From Trametopsis cervina (lineage: Eukaryota > Basidiomycota > Agaricomycetes > Polyporales > Irpicaceae), in contig MU278354.1 in the NCBI GenBank assembly GCA_022385755.1, forward strand, positions 1,132,805-1,196,804: DNA of 64,000 nt, read 5' to 3'. The notes under the pieces were generated by a model. It ran no database searches, was not told the origin of the DNA, and worked only from the letters and a program-made list of their open reading frames with translations. Of this stretch, positions 1-11,209 are shown piece after piece; within the stretch, counting starts at the first letter, position 1, and each line of letters begins with the position of its first letter. A program made the translations under genes and the position numbers.

Positions 1-67
1 GAAACAATGCACCGTAGCGAAAGAAAGACGAGGACAAGTCACAGACACACCAATCGCAACAGCATGG

Positions 68-2535
68 CTAATCATGCTGCTGTTTGCGAGCTTGCGAGCG
101 CGTCACTGGTCCCTTCCTCACATCTGGCTCTCCGACCGCGTAGACCGATTCCGTCCTCTCTTTCCTTCCCTTCTTTGTCAGTCGGTTCCGGGAGCTCGCC
201 TCGGAATCACTTCGATGGCGCCGCCCCAAGGTATCAGTACTAGTAGGGGGGCCCATTGTATCTTTGGTGGATGCACCTTGCATCGCAAGATTCCTGGGCC
301 CTGCCTCGCAACTGGATCCGTCTTGGTTGACAGCAGCGTCGGGATGGAGAGGCTGGTCGTGCACGAAATAGTCGGCAGATATATATCTATTGATGCAGAC
401 CACGTCAGGCTTGTTGCGCTCTGTTGCAGTTGGCGTCCGGGGGAAGGGATCCGGGATCGCGTCGTCGTCCTCGGGCCACTCGGTGCTCTTGAGAGACTCG
501 TCGAAGATGGCGATGATGTCAAGGACGCTCTCGATCTTCTCAGAGACCGTTTTGAGCTCTTCTCGCGCTTTGGCGTCGTCCGCCTTCCTACGCCATACGT
601 CCCGGAGAGCAAAAAGAGCTCTGTAATACTCGCCCAGAATCTGAGAAAACCCATGAATTGCATCAGTCATTGGACGACTTTCGAATTGGATGTCCAAGAT
701 TGCGCCTGATGTAAGAGCGGCAAGCTTGCCATACCCGCCTACAAAAACTACCCTGCCAGCTTTCACTTGTTGTTTCTGTTCATCGAAAATGTCGACCCGA
801 GGCCAACCGCTGATTATCTTGAAATGGTGAAGAGCAGTGTAGTAAAACACCCAGAAGCACGATTCGACGTCATCCATGATCGTGTGAGCCTTGGTTGGAT
901 CTGTTAGTATGCCTATCGACATAAACTGCCAAGTCCCCTGCGAAGATAAATGAGATGGCGAAGAACTGGAGTTCGACCAAAGCATACTGTGCGACAGACA
1001 TGGCCCGCGTTCTCCGGCGATAACGACATAGCATAGTCCCAGTCATTTAGGAAGGCGTTAGAGTTCGCATCCAACATGATATTCCCAACGCTGATGTCCC
1101 CGTGCAACATATGAGCATCGCGGAAGGTAGCGAGGACAGCTGGGACTTGCAGCGTGAGCACTCGCACTCGACCACAGTCCCAGCAACGAGGGGCACACCT
1201 TCAAGAGTGTCCCGCATAGCCTGTGTCAGCTGTCTCGAACTCGACACCATATCCAAAGGGAACGCAACCTCTTGCACAACACGATGGCGCACATGTTCCC
1301 GGATCCACTTCGTCGGCCTATACCAATCACAACCACTCCCGGCGTAATCATGCGTCTTCGTGACCTGTCGATCGCCGTCGGAGAAGTACACATCACCACA
1401 GATCAACACTCGAGGCAAGTACTTCTCTGGCATCGTGGCCCTTTGCAGCTTTTGGTAAATTTGAGCTTCAGACTCGTGATCCTTCGCACGCCATGTGTCT
1501 TTCAGGAACACAACCCGTTCTTCCTCAACCTCCCACGCAAGAAATCCGCGCGTCGCCCGCTCGAATAGCGGTACGGGCCCCGTAAATGGCGGACCGATGA
1601 GGAATTCGCGAGTCTTCGGGCCTTCACGCGAGCCGTCGTTGACACGCACTCTGTATACAGGGTATGACCCGTCGAGCGTGCGAGCTAACCGCGGTTTCGC
1701 GCATGCTGGACATTTCTCCAAAAACGCCCGGACTCCGTCCTCAAACCGCGTGCTTTCATCGCGCGTGGCGAGCCTGAGAGTCGTGTCGTGCCCACGGAGT
1801 TGAGGGGTGGCATGCTCGTAGCGAAACAGGAACTCCCCCAGCCAGTTTTTCCCGCTGAAATAGTCAAATTGCTCAGAAACGACGGCGCCGGCGCGGTCCC
1901 AGCGGATGATGCGTGCGGAGTGACCGACGATGAAGACGGAGAAGACGTGGACGCGGTGCTGCAGAGTCATGATGTCTGTGACATACTCGGCTTGCTGTGC
2001 GCAATCTTCGATACTCGCATTTGTGACGTTCTTCATAGACAACGTCGCGGCCTCCTCGTCCAGATGACTTGCCTCCTCCTTCGCTTGATTCCTGCCCTTC
2101 CTCGCGTAGTTTGTCGTTCCATCCTTGTTGGCCAGGGCCTTGATCCCAATGGGAATCTCGATCAGAGCTAATTGGTTTCTTCTGTCTTCAAGTAAGTTTC
2201 GATAAATGTGGCTGAATACACAGCAATCTGGTTTCAATTTTGACTCAGCGAGGGTGTCCTCAAGGGGTGACGTATCCTCGAGGACGAGTGATGAGCAGCA
2301 CCCCGCAGTAGCAATCGCGTTGATCTAGAAGTGCGCAAGGGTTATTTAAATTGACCAGTGAACGATAAACCTCGAAACTCACAAATGCATTACACACCCC
2401 ATTTTCATTGCCGGGACCTTGCAAAACCTTCCTGAACTTCGGCCTGGGAGTAGACTTTCGCTTCGCTTTTGGTAAGAACGCGTCAAGGAAGGTTCTCAGT
2501 GGAACAGGGCCGACGAGGTAGCCAGCAACATCCAT
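68..2535 (-). CDS. FunK1-type fungal protein kinase, copy 1
   Basis: Spliced kinase of about 766 aa. Exons on the minus strand: 2535-2383, 2324-1199, 1139-988 and 937-68; their lengths sum to a multiple of three. The family is recognised from KPDCC in the N-lobe region, the catalytic-loop segment MLHGDISVGNIMLDAN and the metal-binding segment FLNDWDYA. These are hallmarks of the FunK1 (fungal Pkinase) family, which is expanded in Agaricomycetes and whose substrates are unknown. The usual HRD arginine is replaced by glycine (HGD). The C-terminal tail is basic and low in complexity, ending near GPVTRSQARKQQ. The start was chosen at MDVAG because copy 3 has the matching start in a strong GCCATGG context; the frame stays open upstream to 2667. 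It lies inverted relative to copies 2 and 3 across 16 kb. Family assignment is secure; activity is uncertain. Confidence 0.85.
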
Positions 2536-2570
2536 TGCAAGCTTAAAAATGGCCTCGCCACACAACCAAG

Positions 2571-2610
2571 TACGCGGTTGTGAGCGAACTGAACGTTCGC
2601 CTAAACGGGA
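2571..2610 (-). promoter_or_regulatory. Block upstream of FunK1 copy 1, conserved with copy 3
   Basis: About 36 bp here is nearly identical to 17899-17934 upstream of FunK1 copy 3, and both lie 5' of the chosen ATG. The core holds GCGAAC and GTTCGC arranged as a short inverted repeat (one mismatch in this copy's spacer region). It may be a shared promoter element. Alternatively, since it reads RLGERSVRSQPRT in both copies, it may be a remnant of a 5' coding exon. The spacing to the ATG differs (about 36 bp here, about 150 bp at copy 3). Confidence 0.35.
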
Positions 2611-3942
2611 AGCTGCTGCTGGACTTCTTAGCGCTGGTCCTCCCGAAAATAACTTGTCTACCACCACCTCTCACAGAATTGAACGCGTGCAGTGCTCTCG
2701 CACGAAGACATGGCTAGTCCAGGGATGACGTACTTCCACGCTAGCTTCACTTGTCCCCTCCACGAATCAACCTCCAGCTACAAAGCGAAGAACGTCCAAC
2801 AGCATACCGAATATCGCATACGAGAGACATCGGCCTCAGAGGGTTCAGCCGACGCGTCATATCTTCAGTACAGTAAGCACCTAAAACTCTAAAGCATACG
2901 CGGCGTACGCAAGCTCGGGCCCTATCCCGCGACAGCAACCCTTCTCTTCCTTCTTCCTCCTTCCTTCTCGCTCGCGCGCTCGCTCCGAATTCGATGTCGA
3001 ATTTGACAGCGAAGTCCGAGCCCGAACGGACAAGCCCAACCCGCGCAAACCCTCAGCACGCACGCACGCAATCTTCATGAATCCCGCCCATCTGTTTCTC
3101 ACTAAGCCCCTGCGAAAGGCGCTAACAAAACAACACGCACAGAAGAAGCACCGAGCCCGTGCGCAGATCGGCGTCATACCATGCTCAAGCTGGCTCGTAA
3201 TCTTCACGAACCCGCGATTCCATAACGCACATCTTCCTGCCAGTGATAGGCAGGCAGCCCCGGCTTCGCGATAGGCATGCCGTCACCGCAGGTACGTCCT
3301 TCATCTCACCCAGCAAGATAGGCACGACGCCTGCGCGAACGTACGAAGCCCCTTGCACACATTGTCATCCCGCGGACCCTGGTGTTGCGTGTCATCTGCA
3401 GCCCCAGTACCCGAACGAATCATGCGCGCGATAACAGCGAAGAGGAGGAAAGGGCGAACGGTGAGAATCAATCCCGCTCGGACTCGCAGATCGGCGTAGG
3501 TGTGTGAACGGACTGAAGACCGTGTATGAATACTGTATGGACCCTAGTCCAGTCTTCTACCACGAACATCAGGCCTCGAAACGCGTCACGCCCTGTCTTG
3601 TATCTCTACTTCTTTGCGCGTCGATACCGATATCACTAAGCAGAGTGGGAAATACCGTAAGATCCCCGCTTGTCCCTTTCGCGTGCGCGTTCGACGTAGA
3701 GTACCGAGCGACCGACCGAGCATGCAATCTTCACGAACCCAACGAAGCTCGACCTCGAAACGCGATATCCATTCCATCCCGCGTCCAGACTTGCATCACA
3801 AAGCACGAAGCAGGCTCTGGCACGTCGCAACATCGGCTCGACTCGCACCCAGCCTGCGTAATGCCGTCACATCCTCTCTCCATCCCAACTCCGGCGTGCG
3901 CAGACCCCTCTCAATTGGCCGCCACACCCCCAACCCCACGAC

Positions 3943-4114
3943 ATCTCCACGGTACGGCGAGCGGCGACATACCCGACACCTCCACGCCACACCCCCACGA
4001 CAAGCCACGGAGAGTGCGAAGCTCCAGTACAGTATTCGTATTCGTATACTGTACCCCCACCAACCACGCTACACCTCCACGTTACGGCGACATACCCGAC
4101 ACCTCCACGCTACC
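3943..4114. repeat. Degenerate direct repeat, two units
   Basis: A unit containing TACGGCGA, CGACATACCCGACACC and TCCACGC occurs at about 3943-3991 and again at about 4073-4114, separated by a short segment with the palindrome-like TACAGTATTCG...TATACTGTA. The second unit is a few bases shorter. There is no coding content. It could be a decayed tandem repeat. Confidence 0.5.
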
Positions 4115-4482
4115 TGCCCACACGTCCACGCGCACGCACGATAGAAGAAGAGCGTGAGATGTGAGACGCAGTACTGTAAGATAACCCAGTGGCTGTGCAT
4201 CCCCGTACTGTTATTCTTGACGGTCAGCGGGGAAGGCCGGCCCGGCGCGCACCCGAAATTGAACGCATCGTCTCCTGATCTCGTCTGTATTCGAAATCAA
4301 AATCGTAAATCGTAAATCTCACTTGCCACGCCACGCCGCGTCCTCATCTGCATCCTGATTCTCATGCTCATTCAGCACCTTACCTTACCATACGATAAGA
4401 ATAAAGCACACACAGCACAGCGGATGATGATGTTTAACCAAGCTTTTAGATGCATTTTTTAAAAACGATCTCGAGTAGAGAT

Positions 4483-4497
4483 AGAGAGAGAGAGAGG
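4483..4497. repeat. AG dinucleotide microsatellite
   Basis: Short (AG)n run 3' of the ATO gene in gene-free sequence, followed by a few CAG triplets. No function inferred. Confidence 0.7.
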
Positions 4498-4642
4498 ACA
4501 CAGCAGCAGCAATACCGAATAACCATATCCAAGAACACACATTACACACGTCTCCGCCCCTTCCCTCCACCTCCACTTACACGCCTACACAGACAAACTC
4601 GAAAAAAAACGCGAGAACAGACGGGGGTATACGAGAGCGAGT

Positions 4643-6044
4643 TTAGTCAATGTAGTCGTTCCGCTTGGGGATGGAGCCGAGGGGGAGCGAGAACCAGGCC
4701 TCGTCGCGGATGAGCAGTTCGGCGAGGCCGATGTAGTACGCGATGAGCGCGGTGACGACGCCGAGCGCGCCTGCCGCCTTGTTGATCGCGACGCTTCCCT
4801 GGAACTTGCCTGTAGCGAGAACATGTCATGTCAACATGCTGTGTCGAGTGAGAGAAAGTGGGGAAAGACGTACTGATGGCGAGGAGCATGAACGTCAGAC
4901 TCAAGAACGTCAGGAGCGCGATCATGCAGATGCTGCGGCGCAGCGCTCCAATCCTACATCATCCCAAACCAGCCCGTTTAGCGTGCGAATTCTTTTTGGC
5001 AAAAAGAAAAAGGGAGGGAGACTCACAGGAGGAGGAAGGTGACGACAAACCAGGTGATGAGGTAGATGGCGAGCGCGCTGTCGAGTTCGGCGGGGTCCGA
5101 GTACGCGGCGAGGATGCCCGAGCCGGGGATGTAGAGCGCGCCGAACGAGAGCCAGAACCCGCCGTACGACGTGAACGCTGTACAACGCAAAAACACCACA
5201 GTCAGCGGACGTGTTCACATCAATTAGAGGCGAAATGGAGAAATGGAAAGGGGGAGCCAACGTGTCGGAACGTGCGGGGGAGGGGGAATGAATGAATGAT
5301 GCCGGGTGTTTTTCGGGCGCACTGATCAACCGCGCTGGCATGGCATGGCACGACAGATGACGCTGCTGCTAACGCTTAACGTGCTCAATCGAGAAGCAGG
5401 TTTGCGCCGCACGTTCCCAAAGGGGAAGGTACGTTGCGCCTCGCACGCACGCACTAACCCACCGGCGAAAAAAACGCGCGTCGTGCGATAGAATAGACTG
5501 CGGTTGGGGGAGACACGTTGACAGGGGACGGGGAGATAGGGATGGGCGAGAAGGGAAGAGGACAGGGAGATAGGGATGGGTGAGAAGGAAGAAGGGAAAG
5601 GACACTCACCGGTAGCGCTGAAGGTGTTGCCAGCGGCGAACTCCCACATTCCTGCGAGGAGCTGCGCGAGGCCGCCGACGAAGAGGGACATGCCGATCAC
5701 GACGTTGGGCGTGACGATGCCGCGCACGCCCGTGTTGTAGAAGGAGAGGATGAGCGTCGTGGAGGCGAATGAGAAGAGGCCGCTGGAAGGCGATTCATGT
5801 TAGCTTTCCGTTATCATTGCTAGAGATGGTAGATGATGTGCAGGGGAGGATGGGGACAAGGGAGGGGAGGAAGGGGGAAGAGGGAGGGAGGGGGAGGGAG
5901 GGAAGGAGAGGGGAGAAGGACGTACAGAGGGCCAGGGTTACCGACTCGACGAGTTGGCATACGCGATACGGGCGGACGGGGCGCGGCTGAGACGGTGGGG
6001 ACGCCCTCAGACGTAGAGTGCTCACGCTTCTCCAAGTCAGACAT
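4643..6044 (-). CDS. Acetate transporter, GPR1/FUN34/YaaH (ATO) family
   Basis: A 229-aa membrane protein in five exons: 6044-5926, 5782-5610, 5177-5027, 4953-4874 and 4809-4643. The sum is exactly 690 nt including the stop. The N-terminal half carries the family signature NPGPLGLFSFASTT, followed by six hydrophobic segments. These include VIGMSLFVGGLAQLLAGMW, FTSYGGFWLSFGALYIPG (the conserved YGxFW motif) and a last segment ending AYYIGLAELL. Family members move acetate and related small monocarboxylates, often with protons, at the plasma membrane (established for Ady2/GPR1-type proteins). Length matches the family. The two ALDH genes farther along could supply acetate; that link is inference. 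Introns 1 and 2 are G-rich on the plus strand. The start sits before the MSDLEKREH tail, the usual short cytosolic N-terminus. Confidence 0.93.
5836..5920 (+). repeat. Homopurine G-rich tract in ATO intron 1
   Basis: About 80 nt of almost pure G and A on the plus strand, with many GGGAGGGAGG runs, lies inside intron 1 (5783-5925) of the minus-strand ATO gene. The pre-mRNA therefore has a long C/U tract next to the 5' splice site. The opposite strand could form G-quadruplexes. Confidence 0.75.
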
Positions 6045-9000
6045 CGTTGCAAGTGCAATAAAGGTGGTGCGAAGCGAAGTGAGTGAAAGAGGAAGGAGAA
6101 GAGAGGACGAGGGAAGGAGGAGGATGGGCACTGGAGAGAAAACGTCTTGCGCCCTCGTCTCGCGTCCCTTTTCTACCCCGCTGACATAAGCCACAAGCGC
6201 AAGCGCGAGCGCGAACGAACCAACTAGGCAGGTTCCCCACGCCCACCAACCACCGGATTGAGATTGATCGCACACTCGCAACCCCTTCCCTCCCTCTCTC
6301 CCTTGCACCGTCCGTCCGTCCGCGGAGGGAATATGAACGGATGCTATCTGCCGTGAAACAGACGGAATTGAATGGTTGGGGTCGCGTCTCGTCTCGCGCC
6401 TCCTTGGTTGGATTGGACTGGGTGGTGTCCTGTGCGAGCGGCGATTCCTCGTAAGTGTAACAGCCTGGCGGCATGCGCATTTGTTCGTTACTTGGTCCGC
6501 TCGACATTTAGTCTGCGCCCGCCCTGATTGCCCGCGACGGTCGTCCTGTCCTGCGCTCCAGCATCACCGCCAACCAACGACGCACGCACACTCGCCGCCC
6601 TCGAGAGCATCGCCATCGCGCGTCTAGCGTACATCGAGCAGGCACCAAAGGAGGCAAAACGAGGGTCCCGTGTCCGCGAATTTGACTGTGCAATGTCTGC
6701 GGATCCCAGCGTGACCACCTCTCGCACACCCGTGCAACCGTCGCCGCAGATCGAATTTGACCGCCAGACATATTCGTCTGAACGGCAAGCCTAGGTGGCC
6801 CGCCACATGACCCGTGCGCACCTCCTATTCGTCCTGCACCATCCATTCAGCCGGGCCTCGACAGAGCGTATAGGCGCGCGAGGGGAATGGGGATGGGGAG
6901 GCGCAAAGTGCTTTCTGCATTCGATAGGCGTTAGACGCAATACAAAGGGCCCTCCGGGGAAACAGATCAATCTGCGTGATCGAATCGATATCGCCAGATC
7001 CGCGAGATGAAGAGGCGAGAGGAGGCGCCCTGCCCTGCCGTGTGAGATGAGGCGCGTGTGAGATATGCCTCCGTGCGGGGAAACAAGCGTGAAGACAAGC
7101 AGGGCCAAACATGTTTTTGGCGGTGGGGAGAGATGAGGCGCAGTCAGGAGGTCGTACTGTGTCCGCCCCTCGAGGCAGGCTAGGAGGAACGTTGAGCACT
7201 GGTGTGCGATCCAGTCGCATGTCCATATCCGCTGCTAGTGTAGTGTAGTGTCGGCGCAGGCCTGTGTTGTGGTGGTGTAATGTTGCGCCGCCGGTCGAAT
7301 AATGCATGTGCGTGTTCGGTGCTGTAACGTATTCTTCGATTTCGACGAGTGTCAGAGCAGCAGCAAGCGGTATGGTATGGTGGATGGTTAAGCGGTGACA
7401 GGCCGCTGAGAGACGAACTGAGCTGAGAACAGGCCAAGCAGCGAGCAGCAAGACGTGAGACATTGAGTTTCGCCTAGCAACGAGAACAGCGCTGACACCG
7501 CACGCACGATCGAGCTCAGACACAAGCAGTTCGAGAGTTCGAGCACAGGAAGACGGGCAAGAGCAGAGGGAAAGCAAGAGAGAGAGCGCAGCAGCAGCAG
7601 AGGACCGGGAGAGAGACAGATGAGAAGGCACGCAGGCGAAAGCGGAGGACAGAGGTAGGCAAAGGCCGTTATATACGTAGCGCGTGGGGTCCGGGTATGT
7701 ATCTATCGAGCAGCCAGCCAGCAGCAGCACGCACCGCACGTCCGGTCAAAGTCCCCTTGCTTGGGTTTGGGTGGGGACGCACGCACGGAACGCACGGACG
7801 GACGCATGGGAAGCGAGGGGGCATGGATGACGACGCTTGTGGGTCGCTTGGGCGCGGTGGCGTCTCCGATGGGCAGGGTGAGGGCAGGGCGCAAGGTGGG
7901 CACCATATCTGGGCGGCGATGACGATGGCGATGTATTGAATTGTGCGAGGAGATGCGCGGGGGAGGAGAGGTGCTTACCTCCTGCTGTAATGGTGGTGGT
8001 GGCGGGGAGGTCAGCTGATGTGTGTGGGCGACCTACCAGTGACAGGACGCGCGCTGATAGACATCTGGGATGACGGCCTGTGTACGTTAGGAAGTCTGCG
8101 TTCCCAAAAACGCGACGGCGGAGGACTCATGGCGCGGCGAGCGGGTCAGCAGGTGTGTGGAATAGACACCCGCCATGCGTGATAGACACCTGTGCAGAAG
8201 CGTCACCGCAGCGCAGGGGCGTGTATATGGGTGTACGGCAGCTGCGTTCCCTATCCTATTGCAAAGACACGACTTGAGAACGTAAACACTTCGCGCGCGC
8301 ATACATTGCATCGCATCACGCGCAGGCGTCATTCAATTCAATTATCGCACTCACCGAAGCGAAGCCCGCCTCCGAGTCACGTGCACGTGCGTCCTGCACA
8401 TCCATATCCGCATCCTCATCCTCATCCTTCGTGAACCCACAAGCCCACGATCATCCACGTCTACACCAAACACCATATACACACCTTAGCTTAGCGGGGA
8501 ACGTCCGCACGGAGGAGGGGAGGAGAGGAAAGGAGGGAGGGATCAAAAAACCGCACCTCACCCGTCCGTCCCTCCCTACATATACGGAGGAGGAAGAGGA
8601 TCCTCCAAAACTTTCCTTTTTGCCTTCCTTCCTTCCTGCCCAGCCCGAACGCATCTCAACGCACGCCTGACGTCCGAGGGAGGTCCATGGCCCGTTCGGC
8701 CGATGCGATACTATTACGCGCGTCCGCTCAACCTCCGCACGCACCCGTCTCGTCTGTGCCAGTCTCTCTGCCTGGCTGGGTGAACAAGGCCAAGGCGAGA
8801 CGCCCCGGGCCAGTCTCTGGTGTAGTTTGAAGTTCGCACTCGAATTTGAAGATGGTACAGTACGCGGGTTCACGGCCACGCACGGTGCTATCCAAACACA
8901 ACTCGCAGAAAAAAATCCTCATCTTCAAGTGGACATGGACATGTCCATTGCGCCCGCGCAGCATATCCGACGGCTTCCGTGTCAATCCAGAAGCCTCCTC

Positions 9001-9826
9001 GCAGTGCTCGTCCGCGAACGTGCTCGTTGCGCCCACATCACATCACATAAAGCGAGCACGTCGATCCTCTCACTTGTAACTTCGTTTTTCGCACGGCCCG
9101 GATGTGAGAGCGAGGAGGAGTTCTTACGCGGGTACGGCGTAACGCGTCAGGATGCGTCTTCGCGTACGCACAGAAGTAAAATGTACGGTAGGCGGTATTT
9201 CGTGTATTGGTATAGCGATGTCCGAGCGAACCATAAAACAGAAAATGGAAAAGCGAAATTGCACATCTTGTCTTCTCTTATCTCTTCACTCAATGTTTTT
9301 TTTTTTACGCGGAATGTGGTTGTAGACGGACGGATGTCCGATATGACCCGTCGCATACGCTATTCGCTATCTGCTGCAGTGCTGGGAAACAGATCCAACA
9401 AGTCTGGTTTGAGGCCGCACACTCAGTTCACAGTTCACAGAATCCATCCGCCGCTCTGGATTTTTGTATTTTAACAAAAAATCACTGAGAGTTTACGTTT
9501 ACAGTGGCCATGGTGCCGCAATGAGAGGGAGAGGGGGCTCACACGCGAATGCAATCCTGGGGGTATAGTATGGATGAACCACAGTCATACACTATATAGT
9601 CCGCGTGCTGCGCTCGCACTGGACGTGCCCAGCGTTTTGGCGGAGTGCGTCCGACGACCCAGAGCTGCTACCGTACACGCACCTCGTGAACTGCGGAAGA
9701 TACTAGATACTAAGGTGCTTCTACGGGAAAATGAGCATCGGACGTCCGATACTACCCGTAGATTAACATGGGAGTACAGCACGCTCACACGCGCATGTAC
9801 TCCAGGGCTGGCTGGCATGTAACGTC

Positions 9827-10830
9827 GCTCGTCGCTCGTCGCTCGTCGTTCGTTGGTCGAAACCACCCGCGGGCGGTCTAGAGTGGAGTACAAGGGTCTT
9901 GGTGCGTCTGCTTGAATATCGAGCTGCGTACCGTGCCGTGCCGCGTGAGCCGGGTGCGTGCTCGTGCTGCGGCTCGGTCGTCTAAAGCTCGCCTCTTCAA
10001 ACATCACATCGCGGCGTGGAAACCCTCTGCGGTGTGGTACTGTCAGTGCAGAGACGGGGTGTGTGCGTCTGCTCACCGTGTCCTGGGCGTTCGAACGGGT
10101 CGACGGTAAAGGGGGCGCGCGTCGAGGCAGAGAGACTCTGTGCCTCGTCGCGCGCGACCGTTACTTGTATTGTATTGTTCTGTCGGAAGTAATCGAACCC
10201 GAAACGTTCTCGGTGTGTGCGTGTGGTTTGGGGCGATAAAGCTCAAGTGAGGAGCGGCCGGTGGTCTGCGTCACTGCTTTTTTGCTTTCGCCTCTTCGCT
10301 GGCTCTCTGTCGCCTGTCCTAGTTGATGCCGTGCAGGGAAGGGCGAGCACTGTGCAGTAGTCATCGTACTCTCGACGTATCTGCTCAGGCAAACGGACCG
10401 ACGCGGTGAAGCAGACGCAGACGCAGACGCCAGGGAGGTACATTCGCCACGTTCGTCGTTCGTCATCCGAGACCACCCGAGCGCATATAGGGGGACCAGT
10501 CTGGTCTGGGGCGCTGCCGCGAGGTCTGGGTATGTCGGCATGGCTGGATGTGTCGACATGGAGCTGCATGATGTTGTTAAAGGGCGTAAGGCGGCAGGGT
10601 GGTGTTGGTTACTGCTCGTATCGAGGCAGAAACACGCCCCATCGAAGCACCCGAAAGCGCCAGGGAGGTGCAGTGATACATGTTCGTCGTCCGAGACCAC
10701 CCGCGCATCGGTCTGGAGTGCGGCTGCGCGGTCTCGGCGCGTCGGCGTGTAAGCCTGGGAGCTGCGGGACGTGTGGTATAAAGCTCATGGGCGAGCAGCG
10801 GTTGGGTTGGCATGCTGATTCTTTGTTTCC
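9827..10830 (+). repeat. Degenerate interspersed repeat family, three units
   Basis: Three diverged units share the core CGAGACCACCCG followed by GGTCTGGAGT. They lie at about 9856-9890 (CGAAACCACCCGCGG...GGTCTAGAGTGG), 10466-10510 and 10690-10720. TAAAGCTC follows near 9984, 10237 and 10780. Two of the units are also preceded by CGCCAGGGAGGT, 229 bp apart (10429 and 10658). A heptamer run of GTCGCTC precedes the first. No ORF or terminal repeat identifies an element. This could be a decayed minisatellite or promoter array. Confidence 0.5.
10115..10157. repeat. Imperfect inverted repeat (hairpin)
   Basis: GCGCGCGTCGAGGCAGAG faces CTCTGTGCCTCGTCGCGCGC across a short loop of about 4 nt; the arms pair apart from one mismatch and a 2-nt bulge. 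It lies in gene-free sequence inside the degenerate repeat region. Transcription is unknown. Confidence 0.6.
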
Positions 10831-11209
10831 TGTGGACTCTTGTCGGCTCTCACCTCGCTTTGGACGTATAGGATCTGCTCAGGAGGATTGCGGTGTGCGA
10901 CAAGGAGTACCCGGCTGTTGTTCTGGGACGGCGTGTAGGGCATGCAGGACAAACGCGTGTGCTTGCATACAGTAACTGAACACGGTGTGGGGCATTCGGG
11001 TCGGGTCACTGGGGCATCTGATCCATGAATGAAGGTTTATCGAGAACAGCGAAGGCGGTCAGGCGCGCCTAAACACGCGTTTGATTTTGACGCGCAAAAT
11101 CAAAATCAGCACATCCTTGTCATCTCGTCTCGCTGTTATCGGTGTCCCTTTTGCCTCTTCATCTTTATCTTCTCCCCGTGCCCAGTACAGTACCCGCCAA
11201 CCGTGCAAG

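Larger units (their letters stand above)
2668..4642. other. Gene-free stretch between FunK1 copy 1 and the ATO gene
   Basis: No ORF here has splice sites plus family motifs. The sequence is rich in C and A on the plus strand and holds degenerate direct repeats. A motif close to GCAATCTTCATGAATCC occurs near 3068, 3200 and 3726, and a CTCCACG/CGACATACCCGACAC unit is doubled at 3943-4114. A short AG dinucleotide tract lies at 4483-4497. The open frames present look like GC-driven chance frames. Confidence 0.5.
6045..11209. other. Long gene-free region between ATO and the NAT9-like gene
   Basis: Over 5 kb without a supportable gene. Long open frames exist (for example 6825-7739 minus), but they lack splice logic, domains or balanced composition, and overlap open frames on both strands as GC-rich noise does. 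Contents seen: G/A-rich patches at 8510-8610, a T run near 9297-9306, a hairpin at 10115-10157 and a degenerate repeat family at 9827-10830. The part next to 6044 should hold the ATO promoter. Confidence 0.5.

Noticed and set aside
3504..4157. Plus-strand open frame of 217 codons
   Set aside because: Low-complexity His/Pro/Arg-rich translation across degenerate repeats; two other frames are equally open.
6825..7739. Minus-strand open frame of 304 codons
   Set aside because: No start context, domain, splice logic or balanced composition; opposite-strand frames are open too, as expected for GC-rich noise.
9585..10076. Minus-strand open frame of 163 codons
   Set aside because: Arg/Ser-rich noise over the repeat region, no motif.
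10180..10240. Possible tRNA T-loop (TTCGATT-like on the minus strand)
   Set aside because: The flanking bases do not form a T-stem, acceptor stem or anticodon arm.
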